This document shows positions 17,124-25,453 of a DNA stretch of 64,000 nucleotides, piece after piece. The number at the start of each line of letters is the position of its first letter. The stretch's first letter is position 1. The notes under the pieces are model-generated. The model saw only the letters and a list, made by a program, of their open reading frames with translations, was not told where the DNA came from and made no database searches. A program made the translations under genes and the position numbers. This stretch comes from Kaustia mangrovi (lineage in GTDB: Bacteria; Pseudomonadota; Alphaproteobacteria; Rhizobiales; Im1): positions 3,586,501-3,650,500 of the forward strand of contig NZ_CP058214.1 of NCBI RefSeq assembly GCF_015482775.1, read 5' to 3'.

Positions 17124-17818
17124 GCCTTCTCACCCTTCGCAATATCCGCGCGGGCTATGGCGACACCGATATCGTCACCGGTCTCGACCTCCATGTGGAC
17201 GATGCCGAGATTGTCACCATCGCGGGCACGAACGGCTCCGGCAAGTCGACGCTGGTGAAGGCCGTCATGGGCCTGCTCGCCCGCGTGGCCGGCGAGATCG
17301 ACCTCGACGGCACCGATCTCATGGCGCTGCCGGCGGAGGATCGCATCCGTGTCGGCATGAGCTATGTGCCGCAGGTCGCAAACGTCTTCGCGAGCCTCAC
17401 GGTCGAGGAGAACCTTCTGGTGGCGGAGGGCGTGGGCGACGTCCGCGCCCGCATGGCCGAGATCCACGACATGTTCCCCGCGCTTGCGGAACGGCGCCGC
17501 ATGCGGGCCGGCGCGCTGTCGGGCGGCGAGCGCCAGCAGCTCGCCTTCGCCCGCGCGCTCATGCCGGGCCCGAAGCTCATGGTTCTCGACGAGCCGACGG
17601 CCGCGCTCTCGCCCGCGCTCGTCGATCAGGTCTTTACCCTCATCGAGGGATTGCCGAAGCTCGGCGCGGCGGTGCTGCTGGTGGAGCAGCGCGCGCGCCA
17701 GGCGCTCCAGATCTCCGACCGCGGCTATATTCTCGACCAGGGCCGCGTGGTGCTGGACGACGAGGCGCAGGCCCTGCTTGCCGACGACCGCATGGCCGAG
17801 CTCTATCTCGGCGGTTGA
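17120..17818 (+). CDS. livF: ABC transporter ATP-binding protein, LivF family
   Basis: A 232-residue ATPase with Walker A GTNGSGKST (36-44; the usual Pro of GPNG is Thr), YVPQVANVFASLTVEENL, signature LSGGERQQ, Walker B LMVLDEPTAALSP and switch His region replaced: LLVEQRARQAL has Gln where many ABC ATPases have His, as is normal for LivF. It ends 34 bp before the amidohydrolase gene and completes the ABC transporter. Confidence 0.94.
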   Translation: MSLLTLRNIRAGYGDTDIVTGLDLHVDDAEIVTIAGTNGSGKSTLVKAVMGLLARVAGEIDLDGTDLMALPAEDRIRVGMSYVPQVANVFASLTVEENLLVAEGVGDVRARMAEIHDMFPALAERRRMRAGALSGGERQQLAFARALMPGPKLMVLDEPTAALSPALVDQVFTLIEGLPKLGAAVLLVEQRARQALQISDRGYILDQGRVVLDDEAQALLADDRMAELYLGG

Positions 17819-17852
17819 GTGCAGAATTCCCCCCGAAGCTGAAGAGGCGTCA

Positions 17853-19085
17853 ATGTCATCGATTATCCTTGAGAATGCCAATGTCCTCGACGTGGTCGCC
17901 GGCGAGATGCTGGGCGACCGGCATGTGCTGGTGAGCGACGGCACGATCGCGGAGATCTCCGAAACGCCGATCAGGGCGGAGACGGCCGAGCGCGTCGATC
18001 TCGGCGGCCGCACGCTGATGCCGGGCCTGTGCGACGCCCATGTGCATGTCACCGCCGCGGTCGCCAATTTCCCCGAGCTGGAGCGCTGGTCGCCCTTCTA
18101 TGTCTCCGCGCGCGCGGGCGAGATCCTGGGCGACATGCTCCAGCGCGGCTTCACCACGGTGCGCGATGCCGGCGGGGCCGACTGGGGGCTCGCCAAGGCG
18201 GTCGCGGAGGATTTCATCGCCGGCCCGCGCCTTCTCTATTGCGGCCATGCGCTCTCCCAGACCGGCGGTCACGGCGATATGCGCGGCCCCGGCGAGCAGA
18301 CCTTCGAGGGCTGCTTCTGCTGTGCCGGCCTCGGCCGCGTCTGCGACGGCGTCGACGAGATGCGCCGGGGGGCGCGCGAGGAGATCCGACGCGGCGCGAC
18401 GCATCTGAAGCTCATGGTGTCGGGCGGCGTGTCCTCGCCCACCGACCGCATCACCTCCACCCAGTTCTCCGAGGACGAGATCCGCGCCGCGGTCGAGGAG
18501 GCTGAAGCCGCCCTCATTCCCGTCATGGCGCACGCCTATACCGCGCGCGCGATCAACCGCGCCATCCGCTGCGGGGTCAACTCCATCGAGCACGGCAATC
18601 TCCTCGACGAGACGTCCATCCCGCTCTTCCACGAGCATGGCTGCGTCCTCGTGCCGACCCTGTCGATCTACGATTCGCTGGCCAGGGAGGGGGTCGAGGC
18701 GGGCATGCCGACGGACCTCAACCGCAAGGTCTTCGAGGTGCTCGATGCCGGCCTCGTGGCGCTGGAGATGGCCTATCGCGGCGGCGTGACCATGGTCTAC
18801 GGCACCGATCTCCTCGGCATCATGCACCGCCACCAGCTCAAGGAGTTCGCGCTGCGGTCGGAGATCGTGCCCGCCGCAGATCTCATCCGGGCGGCGACCT
18901 GCAACGCCGCGGAGCTGTTCGCCATGTCCGACCGGATCGGCCGGGTGGAGGAGGGGCTCCTCGCCGACCTGATCGTCGTCGACGGCGATCCGCTCGCCGA
19001 TATCGGCGTTCTCCAGGACCCCGAGAACAAGGTCAAGGCGGTGATGAAGGAGGGCCGGTTCTACCGGAACGATCTCCCGGGTTGA
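17853..19085 (+). CDS. Metal-dependent amidohydrolase (imidazolonepropionase/Xaa-Pro dipeptidase-like)
   Basis: A 410-residue amidohydrolase-superfamily enzyme with the full set of metal ligands: HVH of DAHVHV (His63, His65), Lys186 in THLKLMVSGG (likely carboxylated), His227 in VMAHAYTARA, His247 in NSIEHGNL and Asp319 in YGTDLLG. This is a binuclear-type TIM-barrel hydrolase with the usual N- and C-terminal beta-sandwich. It has GAAGAGG as ribosome-binding site and lies 34 bp after livF, so it is probably the catabolic gene of the transporter operon. It would cleave an amide or cyclic amide bond of the imported compound. The exact substrate is unknown. Confidence 0.88.
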   Translation: MSSIILENANVLDVVAGEMLGDRHVLVSDGTIAEISETPIRAETAERVDLGGRTLMPGLCDAHVHVTAAVANFPELERWSPFYVSARAGEILGDMLQRGFTTVRDAGGADWGLAKAVAEDFIAGPRLLYCGHALSQTGGHGDMRGPGEQTFEGCFCCAGLGRVCDGVDEMRRGAREEIRRGATHLKLMVSGGVSSPTDRITSTQFSEDEIRAAVEEAEAALIPVMAHAYTARAINRAIRCGVNSIEHGNLLDETSIPLFHEHGCVLVPTLSIYDSLAREGVEAGMPTDLNRKVFEVLDAGLVALEMAYRGGVTMVYGTDLLGIMHRHQLKEFALRSEIVPAADLIRAATCNAAELFAMSDRIGRVEEGLLADLIVVDGDPLADIGVLQDPENKVKAVMKEGRFYRNDLPG

Positions 19086-19250
19086 GAAAATTGTGCGTTG
19101 CAGCGACCGCGACGTTTCGATCACTGGCGAATCTCGGCGAATGAGGCTATAGGCCGAGGTCGGGGTGGGGGTTCTCCTGCCCGACGCTCATGAATGTTCC
19201 TCCCAGGACTTCACGTTCCCTGCAGCCATAACGAGAGGAGAAACCGCGTC

Positions 19251-19790
19251 ATGCTGACGATCGGAGACAGGTTTCCCGAGTTCAATCTGAAAGCCGTGGT
19301 CGACACCGACCCGGCCAAGGCCTTTACCGACATCTCCAACGAGAGCGACCAGGGCAAGTGGAAGCTGTTCTTCTTCTGGCCGAAGGACTTTACCTTCGTG
19401 TGCCCGACGGAGATTTCCGCGTTCGGCGACATCGCCAAGGAGTTCGCTGACCGCGATACCGTGATCTACGGCGCCTCGACGGACAGCGAGTATGTCCATC
19501 TCGCCTGGCGCGAGAACCATCCCGACCTGAAGGATCTGCCCTTCGCCATGCTCTCCGACATCAAGCGCGAGCTGTCAGAGGCGCTCGGCATCCTCGACAG
19601 GCAAGAGGGCGTGTGCCTGCGCGCGACCTTCCTGGTCGACCCGGAGGGCGTGATCCGCTTCGTGTCGGTGAACGATCTGAGCATCGGCCGCAACCCGCAG
19701 GAAGTGCTGCGCGTGCTCGACGCGCTGCAGACGGGCGAACTGTGCCCCTGCAACTGGCATCCGGGCGAGGATGTGCTGAAGGTCGCCTGA
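19251..19790 (+). CDS. ahpC: Alkyl hydroperoxide reductase AhpC-type peroxiredoxin
   Basis: A 179-residue 2-Cys peroxiredoxin. The peroxidatic Cys51 is in FTFVCPTEISAFG, and C-terminal Cys166 and Cys168 are in TGELCPCNWHPGE. The CPCNW tail with two cysteines is the AhpC subgroup that is reduced by AhpD-type partners (as in mycobacteria) rather than by AhpF. No ahpD gene is adjacent. It detoxifies peroxides in the cytoplasm. The ATG at 19251 has GAGAGGAG as ribosome-binding site, and a rho-independent terminator follows, so it is a single-gene unit. Confidence 0.95.
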   Translation: MLTIGDRFPEFNLKAVVDTDPAKAFTDISNESDQGKWKLFFFWPKDFTFVCPTEISAFGDIAKEFADRDTVIYGASTDSEYVHLAWRENHPDLKDLPFAMLSDIKRELSEALGILDRQEGVCLRATFLVDPEGVIRFVSVNDLSIGRNPQEVLRVLDALQTGELCPCNWHPGEDVLKVA

Positions 19791-19817
19791 GGCTTTCGGC
19801 AGGCCATCGTTTTTGAA

Positions 19818-19849
19818 AGGCGCGGGGGGCTCCCTCCGCGCCTCTTTTT
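19818..19849 (+). terminator. Rho-independent terminator after ahpC
   Basis: GGCGCGG (19819-19825) pairs with CCGCGCC (19836-19842), extendable inward, followed by TCTTTTT. Stem plus T-run 30 bp after the ahpC stop make a convincing intrinsic terminator. Confidence 0.8.
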
Positions 19850-19924
19850 GATAGAGTGGTTCCGGTTGACGGAACGTTCCCGGCGCAGGTCCGCCGGCCG
19901 GGACCCGACAGGAGCGAACGCCCC

Positions 19925-20125
19925 ATGGATCTGGACGAATTCGAGGCCCAGCTTTCCCTTCTCCTCACCGAGATGGAGAACCGGCCGGAGGACCGCCACG
20001 AGCTCTATCTGACGCTGCGCGAGAAGCTCAACGAGATGCGCGCTTTCGGCATGCCCGTCCCGGAGGATTTCCTGGCGCTCGAGAAGGAGCTCGAGGCGGA
20101 GTTCAGCGGCGGCAAGGCGTCGTGA
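19925..20125 (+). CDS. Small acidic hypothetical protein
   Basis: A 66-residue charged protein (MDLDEFEAQLSLLLTEMENR to LEKELEAEF), predicted mostly helical and possibly a short coiled coil. No membrane segment or signal peptide is visible. The start at ATG 19925 is preceded by a plausible AGGAG. Similar short conserved proteins occur in alphaproteobacteria, but I do not recognise a function. It converges tail-to-tail with dsbB, with adjoining stop codons. Confidence 0.65.
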   Translation: MDLDEFEAQLSLLLTEMENRPEDRHELYLTLREKLNEMRAFGMPVPEDFLALEKELEAEFSGGKAS

Positions 20126-20686
20126 TCAGCCGCCTGTGCCGGGCGTGAGGAGCTTGTAGGTCACGGGGTTGTCCGGGCAGGCCGCCGGGCCGCATTCCAC
20201 GACCGTGCCGACGAAGTTGAGCGCCGTCATGGCGATGACGAGCCAGACGGCCGCCTTGGCGAATAGGCCGGCTTCGGGCCGTGCCGGCTCGCGGGAGAAC
20301 TGACCTTCGCACATGAGCATCACGGCGAGCGCGATGAGCGCGATCACGAAGCAGATGAACGCCCAGCTATAGTAGTGATAGCCGAGCACGGCGGAGCCGT
20401 AGCCCGGATCGTCCGGCATGATGTGCAGGAGGATCTGGCGGGCGGCGAAGGCGGCACCGGCCAGCGCGGCGAGGATCGACAGCCCGTAATGGCCGGGCCG
20501 GGGCCCGTGGCGGATCGTCAGGACCGGCCCGATGGCGAGCGCGGCAAATCCTGCGCGCTGGAGCAGGCAGAGCGGGCAGGGCAGTTCCTGCAGCGCGAAC
20601 TGGAAGGCGAAGGCCGCGAGCAGAATGCCGGAGATCGCATAGAGCGCCAGCGCGTTGAGCATGATGGCGAGGCCGGGCGAGATCAT
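20126..20686 (-). CDS. dsbB: DsbB-family disulfide bond formation protein, variant topology
   Basis: A 186-residue membrane protein. The first cysteine pair is the DsbB-like CPLC (Cys37-Cys40, ELPCPLCLLQRAG) after the first transmembrane helix. I see five rather than four hydrophobic segments (about 8-30, 42-58, 67-86, 106-126, 144-164). The second pair (Cys165, Cys170 in VVECGPAACPDNP) lies in a C-terminal tail after the fifth helix, not in the loop between helices 3 and 4 as in E. coli DsbB. It should oxidise a periplasmic thioredoxin-like partner with quinone. Two small membrane-protein genes lie just upstream on the same strand. Confidence 0.85.
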   Translation of the reverse strand: MISPGLAIMLNALALYAISGILLAAFAFQFALQELPCPLCLLQRAGFAALAIGPVLTIRHGPRPGHYGLSILAALAGAAFAARQILLHIMPDDPGYGSAVLGYHYYSWAFICFVIALIALAVMLMCEGQFSREPARPEAGLFAKAAVWLVIAMTALNFVGTVVECGPAACPDNPVTYKLLTPGTGG

Positions 20687-20702
20687 CGGGCGCGACGCTC
20701 CT

Positions 20703-20861
20703 CTAGAAGGACAGGGGCAGCGTGTCGGTGGCGTGATGCAGATAGACCGCGATCATGACGGCGAGCGAGACCGCGAAAAGCGCGATCGCCAGCCGCCGGC
20801 TCGCAAGCGCGGCCGCGATCAGCGTCACGGTGAGGATGAGGAAGACTCCCGCAATATACAT
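20703..20861 (-). CDS. Small two-helix membrane protein (possibly DUF5993)
   Basis: A 52-residue protein with two hydrophobic helices (VFLILTVTLIAAALA and LAIALFAVSLAVMIAVYL) separated by SRR, ending HHATDTLPLSF. It lies 16 bp upstream of dsbB on the same strand and is probably cotranscribed. Size, layout and dsbB linkage recall the DUF5993 family, an assignment from memory that should be treated as tentative. It may help DsbB in the inner membrane. Confidence 0.6.
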   Translation of the reverse strand: MYIAGVFLILTVTLIAAALASRRLAIALFAVSLAVMIAVYLHHATDTLPLSF

Positions 20862-20890
20862 GGGTCCGGCACCCCCTTGCCGTCCGCCGG

Positions 20891-21070
20891 TCAGCCGCGC
20901 GGTCCGAAGAGCAGCCACAGGATGAAGCCGAGCACCGGAAGCACGAGGACCAGAACGATCCATACCACCTTGCCGCCGGTCGACGCGTTGCTCTGAAAGA
21001 TGTTCACGATCGCCCACACGTCGAGCACGAGGACGATCAGTCCCAGAAGTCCGCCGAATTCGAAACCCAT
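20891..21070 (-). CDS. Small membrane protein with PLD nuclease N-terminal (PLDc_N)-like domain
   Basis: A 59-residue protein from ATG 21070 (MGFEFGG) with two transmembrane segments, LLGLIVLVLDVWAIVNIFQS and KVVWIVLVLVLPVLGFILWLLFGPRG. The pattern ending in LPVLGFILWLLFGPR is typical of PLDc_N (PF13396) membrane modules found alone in many bacteria. GGGGAAATGCC precedes the start. It lies 29 bp upstream of the tiny dsbB-linked gene; cotranscription is possible. Function is unknown. Confidence 0.72.
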   Translation of the reverse strand: MGFEFGGLLGLIVLVLDVWAIVNIFQSNASTGGKVVWIVLVLVLPVLGFILWLLFGPRG

Positions 21071-21304
21071 GGCATTTCCCCGTTCCGGAGCGGCGTCCCG
21101 TGCGGGCCGCCCTTGGTTCGCTTCAGGCGCGAATCGCAAAGCGGATGGTAGCATGTTCGCGGCCCGGTGAGCGGTTGCATGTCGTGATCGCCGGGCCGCG
21201 CTTCAAGGGGAGGCGGGTGAGGCGGAGCTCATGTCGGTGCCCCAACAAAAACCGGACGAAGCCGTCGGAGCCATCGCCATTCGGGCGCTGTATGGCGGGG
21301 AGCT

Positions 21305-22228
21305 TCATCCGCTCCGGTCTCCCCGGCGCGGCGGTTCCTGCAGGACGGCCTTGAGGCGCGGCGCCGCGAAATCGAGGAAGGCGCGCAGCTTCTGCGGCAG
21401 CGGATGCGGTGCGCCATGGACGAGGCTGACCGGCCACGGCGCGGGCTCGAACGCCTCCAGCGCCAGCACGAGCCGGCCCGATGCGACGGCGTCGGCGACC
21501 TGATAGGAGAGCACCCGCGTGACCCCGGCGCCGGCAATGGCGGCGTCGATGGCCGCTTCCGCCGTATTGACGGCGAGCCGGGGCCGCACCGGGACGGTGT
21601 GCTCCGACCTGTCCCGCCCGAAGCGCCAGGGGCCGGCCGGGGCGATCTGTCCGAAGGCGACGATGTCGTGGGCGGGAAGGTCTCGCGGCGTCCGGGGCGT
21701 TCCCTTGCGGGCGAAATAGCCGGGGCTGGCGCACACCACCTGTCTGATCTCGCCGAGGCGCTGCGCCACGAGGCTGCTGTCGGGCAGCGCGCCGATCCGG
21801 ACGGCGACGTCGGCATGCTCCTCGCGAAGGTCGAGCACCCGGTCGGCCTGGACGAGCCGGACGGCGATCTCGGGATAGCCTGCGAGGAACGCGGTGACGA
21901 CCGGCAGGACATGGAGTCGCCCGAAGACGAGGGGGGCGGTCACGGTGAGCTCGCCCCGCGGCGCGCTGTATTCGCCGGCAACAGTGCGCTCGGCCTCCTC
22001 CACCTCGTCGAGGACCCGCCGGCAGGACGCCGCATAGCCCTGCGCGGCGTCGGTCAGGACGGCCCGGCGCCCCGACCGGTTGAGGAGGCGGGTGCCGAGA
22101 TGCGCCTCGAGGTCGGAGAGGTTGCGGCTGACCGTGGCCAGCGGCATGCCGAGCCGGCGCGCGGCGGCCGACAGGCTGCCGGCCTCGACGACAGCCAGCA
22201 GGATCGACATGGATCTGAGGCGGTCCAT
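21305..22228 (-). CDS. LysR-family transcriptional regulator
   Basis: A 307-residue LTTR with an N-terminal HTH (MSILLAVVEAGSLSAAARRL, then GMPLATVSRNLSDLEAHLG) and a substrate-binding domain (GELTVTAPLVFGRLHVLPVV). Features such as YCA/SPGYF-type CASPGYFARKG and LVHG near the C-terminus place it in the group that regulates quinone, drug or redox genes. The ATG at 22228 has GGAAGGAAC as ribosome-binding site. It diverges from the PNPOx-like gene with 125 bp between them, the usual arrangement of an LTTR and its target. Confidence 0.92.
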   Translation of the reverse strand: MDRLRSMSILLAVVEAGSLSAAARRLGMPLATVSRNLSDLEAHLGTRLLNRSGRRAVLTDAAQGYAASCRRVLDEVEEAERTVAGEYSAPRGELTVTAPLVFGRLHVLPVVTAFLAGYPEIAVRLVQADRVLDLREEHADVAVRIGALPDSSLVAQRLGEIRQVVCASPGYFARKGTPRTPRDLPAHDIVAFGQIAPAGPWRFGRDRSEHTVPVRPRLAVNTAEAAIDAAIAGAGVTRVLSYQVADAVASGRLVLALEAFEPAPWPVSLVHGAPHPLPQKLRAFLDFAAPRLKAVLQEPPRRGDRSG

Positions 22229-22259
22229 TGTTCCTTCCGGATTCTGGAAGTCTGTGTCT

Positions 22260-22286
22260 CGAATTATATGGATACTCACGAATTAT
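22260..22286. promoter_or_regulatory. Direct repeats CGAATTAT in lysR/PNPOx divergent region
   Basis: CGAATTAT occurs at 22260-22267 and 22279-22286, starts 19 bp apart, in the only AT-rich stretch between the divergent genes. Spacing near two helical turns on one face of the DNA is compatible with LysR binding sites or promoter elements. No classical T-N11-A box was established. Confidence 0.35.
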
Positions 22287-22353
22287 GGAAAGGTGTAGTG
22301 GAAGGACGATGCCAGGTCGCATGGCCATCCCCGATCCGGCGAGGAGTCCTCCC

Positions 22354-22983
22354 ATGTCGAACAGCACCCGCACCTATCCGAGCGACGTCGCCTTCACCCC
22401 CACCGTCAAGGCGGTTCAGACCCGCAAGGGGTCGCGCCCGCTCTATGCTCGCGTGGAGGAGAACGGCTCCTGGCAGACCCGCATCGCCCCCGACCTGAAA
22501 GCCTTCATCGAGGCGCAGCGCAGCGTCTTCCTCGCGACCGCCAACCGGGAAGGTCAGCCTTATATCCAGCATCGCGGCGGGCCGCCGGGCTTCCTGCGTG
22601 TTCTGGACGAGGCGACGATCGGCTTTGCGGATTTCGCCGGCAACCGGCAATACATCACGCTCGGCAATCTGGCGGACAACCCGAAGGCCTATCTGTTCCT
22701 CATCGACTATGCGCGGCGCCAGCGCATCAAGATCTGGGGCGAGGCGCGGGTGGTGGAGGGTGACGAGGAGCTTGCCGCCAGCCTGATGCCGGAAGGCTAC
22801 AAGGCACGCGCCGAGCAGGCGATCCTGTTCACGGTGGCGGCCTGGGACGCCAACTGCCCCCAGCACATCCCGCAGCGCTTCGAGGCGGACGATGTCGCCG
22901 CCGCCCTGGCCGAGCGCGACCGGCGGATCGCGGAGCTGGAGGCGGAGATCGCGCGCCTGCGCGATGGCGGAGAGGCGCAATAG
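22354..22983 (+). CDS. Pyridoxamine 5'-phosphate oxidase-like flavin-binding protein
   Basis: A 209-residue split-barrel protein. The FMN-binding segment FIEAQRSVFLATANREGQPY and the following YIQHRGGPPGFLRVLDEATI and LGNLADNPKAYLFLIDY are typical of PNPOx-like proteins with a C-terminal extension. The tail (ALAERDRRIAELEAEIARLR) is a predicted coiled coil. These proteins reduce or bind flavin-linked substrates; a specific reaction is unknown. ATG 22354 is chosen for GAGGAG upstream; in-frame ATGs at 22309 and 22321 exist. It diverges from the LysR gene, which probably controls it. Confidence 0.87.
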   Translation: MSNSTRTYPSDVAFTPTVKAVQTRKGSRPLYARVEENGSWQTRIAPDLKAFIEAQRSVFLATANREGQPYIQHRGGPPGFLRVLDEATIGFADFAGNRQYITLGNLADNPKAYLFLIDYARRQRIKIWGEARVVEGDEELAASLMPEGYKARAEQAILFTVAAWDANCPQHIPQRFEADDVAAALAERDRRIAELEAEIARLRDGGEAQ

Positions 22984-23122
22984 GCCCGCTGGCCGGCCTG
23001 TCGGGCCGCGCTTGCCGGTGGACAATTCGCGACCCGTGCTCTACGCCATCGCGCACTGGCCCGCGGCGGTCCGCCGGAATATCTGCCGGCACCGCCCGCG
23101 GCGATGGAGCGAAAGCAAGGCC

Positions 23123-24034
23123 ATGCGGGCGACGGTTCTTGTCAATGACAGCGCGGGAACGGTCCTGACCATGGGGCAGGAGACCGTGCGTGCGGTCTTG
23201 CAGTCGGGCTTTGCCGAGGCGGGGCGTGAGACGGAAATCCGGTTCGAGCCCGCCGACCGGCTGGACCGCCTGCTTGCCGATGCGGCCCGCAAGGGCATGG
23301 AGGGGCCGCTGATCGTCGGCGGCGGGGACGGAACCGCCTCGCTTGCCGCGCGGCGCCTTGCCGGCACCGAGGTGACGCTCGGCCTCCTGCCGCTCGGGAC
23401 GATGAACCTTCTGGCCCGCGCGCTCGGCACGCCGCTCGATCTCGGGCAGGCGGCGGCCGCGCTCGGCAGGGGCCGTCCCGCCGATATCGATCTCGGCGAG
23501 GTGAACGGGCGGCTGTTCGTCCACCACGTTTCGCTCGGCCTGCATCCGAGGATGATCATGCTCAGGAACGCCAGCGGCTACCGCACGCGCCTGCAGAAGG
23601 TCTGGGCGTCGGCGCGCAGCTGGGCGCGCGTCGTCAACAGGCCGCCATTCTTCTGGATCGGCGCGGAGGTCTCCGGCCGCACCATCCGGGCGAGAACCCC
23701 CTCGGTGATCGTCACCAACAACCGGCTGTCGCGCGAGCTCGGCTCGCTCCCGCTGCCCGAACGGCTCGACGGGGGGATGGTCGAGGTGCATATCGCCAAG
23801 GCCCAGCGCCGCATCGAGATGGTCACCCTGTCGCTGGCCGCCTTCATGGGCCGCTGGGACGACGAGGCCCTGTTCACGAGCCTGATGACGGAGCGGTGCC
23901 GCATCGAGATGCGCCGGCCGCGCGTGCGTGCCTCCCTCGACGGCGAGCTCGTCAGGCTCGACGCGCCGCTCGACGTGTCGATCCGCCCGCGGGCCCTGAG
24001 CGTGCTGATGCCGGGGACGGCGCGAAACGGGTAG
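23123..24034 (+). CDS. Diacylglycerol kinase catalytic-domain protein
   Basis: A 303-residue lipid-kinase-fold protein (DAGK_cat). The nucleotide-binding motif LIVGGGDGTASLAARR lies at about residues 63-78 and the second LLPLGTMNLLARALG near 87-101. It may phosphorylate diacylglycerol or another lipid at the inner membrane. It shares only the general fold with the kinase-like gene at 34.0 kb. A second segment, VTNNRLSRELGSLPLPERLD, matches the C-terminal beta-sandwich. The ATG at 23123 is chosen since upstream codons overlap low-similarity sequence. It lies between the PNPOx-like and AbrB genes with no clear operon partner. Confidence 0.87.
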   Translation: MRATVLVNDSAGTVLTMGQETVRAVLQSGFAEAGRETEIRFEPADRLDRLLADAARKGMEGPLIVGGGDGTASLAARRLAGTEVTLGLLPLGTMNLLARALGTPLDLGQAAAALGRGRPADIDLGEVNGRLFVHHVSLGLHPRMIMLRNASGYRTRLQKVWASARSWARVVNRPPFFWIGAEVSGRTIRARTPSVIVTNNRLSRELGSLPLPERLDGGMVEVHIAKAQRRIEMVTLSLAAFMGRWDDEALFTSLMTERCRIEMRRPRVRASLDGELVRLDAPLDVSIRPRALSVLMPGTARNG

Positions 24035-24214
24035 GGTGCGCCCGGATGCAACCCTGCCATGACATCTGGGCGATTGTGCCGCCGCGCGGTTTGGGGCAAG
24101 GTTCGCCCCGATTCCACTCTGCCGAGCCCGGCGACGATTTCCCAGCGAACCGGACGGGCCTGCCGCTCCATCGGCGCGATGGATTGCGGCGCACCGTACG
24201 GACAAGGAGACCCG

Positions 24215-25279
24215 GTGAACGCTTCATGGTGGACATGGGGCCTTGTCGTCACACGCACGCTGCTCATCGGCGCCGCGGGCGGCGCGGTGTTCCTGTGGGC
24301 GGGGCTGCCGGCGCCGTGGTTGGCGGGCGCCATGGTCGCCACCGCCCTGTCGGTCGCCGCCGGCGTCAAGGTCTGCGTGCCGGACAATGCGCGCCGCGCG
24401 GTCTTCCTGCTGATCGGGCTCTCCATCGGGTCGAGCGTCACGGCAGACACGCTCCAGCGCATGATGAGCTGGCCGGCGAGCCTCCTCATGCTCGCCGTCA
24501 CGGTCGTCCTCGTCACCGCCGTCCAGTACTACTATTTCCAGGCGGTCCACGGCTGGGGGCGGCGTACGGCCTTCTTCGCCGGGCTGCCCGGCGCGCTCTC
24601 CACTGTCCTCATCTTCGCCGAGCACCATGCCTCCGACCTGCCGCGCGTGACGGTCGCCCAGAGCGTCAGGCTGTTCTTCCTCATCGCGCTCCTGCCCATC
24701 GCGATCTCCAATCTCGGCGAGGGGCCGGCCGCGGCGGTGGCTTCGGCGCCGCCCGGACCCTGGCTCGATACCGCGATCGTGGTGGCGGTCGGCTGCGTCG
24801 CGGGGCTCCTTGCGGAGCGGTTCAAGGTCCCGGCGGGGCTGATGCTCGCGCCCGCCGTCGTCAACGCGGCACTCCATCTGTCCGGAACGGTTCACGGGGT
24901 GCTGCCCGACACGCTTCTCGTGCCCGGCTATGTCATTCTGGGATGTCTCGTTGCGACACGGTTCGCCGGCATCGGCATGGGGCTTTTGAAGGGCATGCTG
25001 TCGGCGAGCCTCGTGGCCTTCGCGCTGGCGCTGGCGACCTCGGCGCTCGGCGCCTATGTGGCGAGCCTGCTGTCGGGCCTGCCCTTCGGCCAGACATGGC
25101 TCGCCTTCGCGCCCGGCGGGCTTGAGACCATGACCATCATGGCCTTCGCGCTCGACATGGATCCGGCCTTCGTCGGCGCCCTCCAGATCGCGCGGTTCCT
25201 GGGGCTGAGCATCGCCATTCCGATCGCGGCGGGCTGGCTGTTCGGCCGCGGCCGGGCCAAGGCCGACGAGGCCACCTGA
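24215..25279 (+). CDS. AbrB-family (PF05145) membrane protein, second copy
   Basis: A 354-residue protein with about ten transmembrane segments and the two AbrB repeat motifs: FFAGLPGALSTVLIFAEHHA in the first half and AFAPGGLETMTIMAFAL in the second, along with GLPAPWLAGAMVATAL and VPAGLMLAPAVVNAAL. I chose the GTG at 24215 because AAGGAGA lies five bases upstream; longer forms starting at ATG 24179 lack this. Function is unproven. It is a distant paralogue of the gene after tctA, but here it stands alone. Confidence 0.88.
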   Translation: MNASWWTWGLVVTRTLLIGAAGGAVFLWAGLPAPWLAGAMVATALSVAAGVKVCVPDNARRAVFLLIGLSIGSSVTADTLQRMMSWPASLLMLAVTVVLVTAVQYYYFQAVHGWGRRTAFFAGLPGALSTVLIFAEHHASDLPRVTVAQSVRLFFLIALLPIAISNLGEGPAAAVASAPPGPWLDTAIVVAVGCVAGLLAERFKVPAGLMLAPAVVNAALHLSGTVHGVLPDTLLVPGYVILGCLVATRFAGIGMGLLKGMLSASLVAFALALATSALGAYVASLLSGLPFGQTWLAFAPGGLETMTIMAFALDMDPAFVGALQIARFLGLSIAIPIAAGWLFGRGRAKADEAT

Positions 25280-25326
25280 CGGCTATGTCGCCGGGGCTTG
25301 AAAGGGGCCGGCAGGCCGGGGACAAC

Positions 25327-25406
25327 GACGGCACCGGCCCGGTCGCGCCCGCCATCCGTGGGAACCGATGCCGGATGCCGGAGCGGACTGCGGGGCCGGT
25401 GCCGTC
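25327..25406. repeat. Long inverted repeat between convergent genes
   Basis: GACGGCACCGGCCC (25327-25340) and its exact complement GGGCCGGTGCCGTC (25393-25406) flank 52 bp that contain a further CATCCG/CGGATG pair. The whole could fold into one long hairpin between the convergent AbrB and BcsS-like genes and probably acts as a bidirectional terminator. There is no T-run. Confidence 0.5.
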
Positions 25407-25453
25407 TCTCCCCCCCGATCCCATGCGTAGCAATCTCCGTGCCACACACGGTT

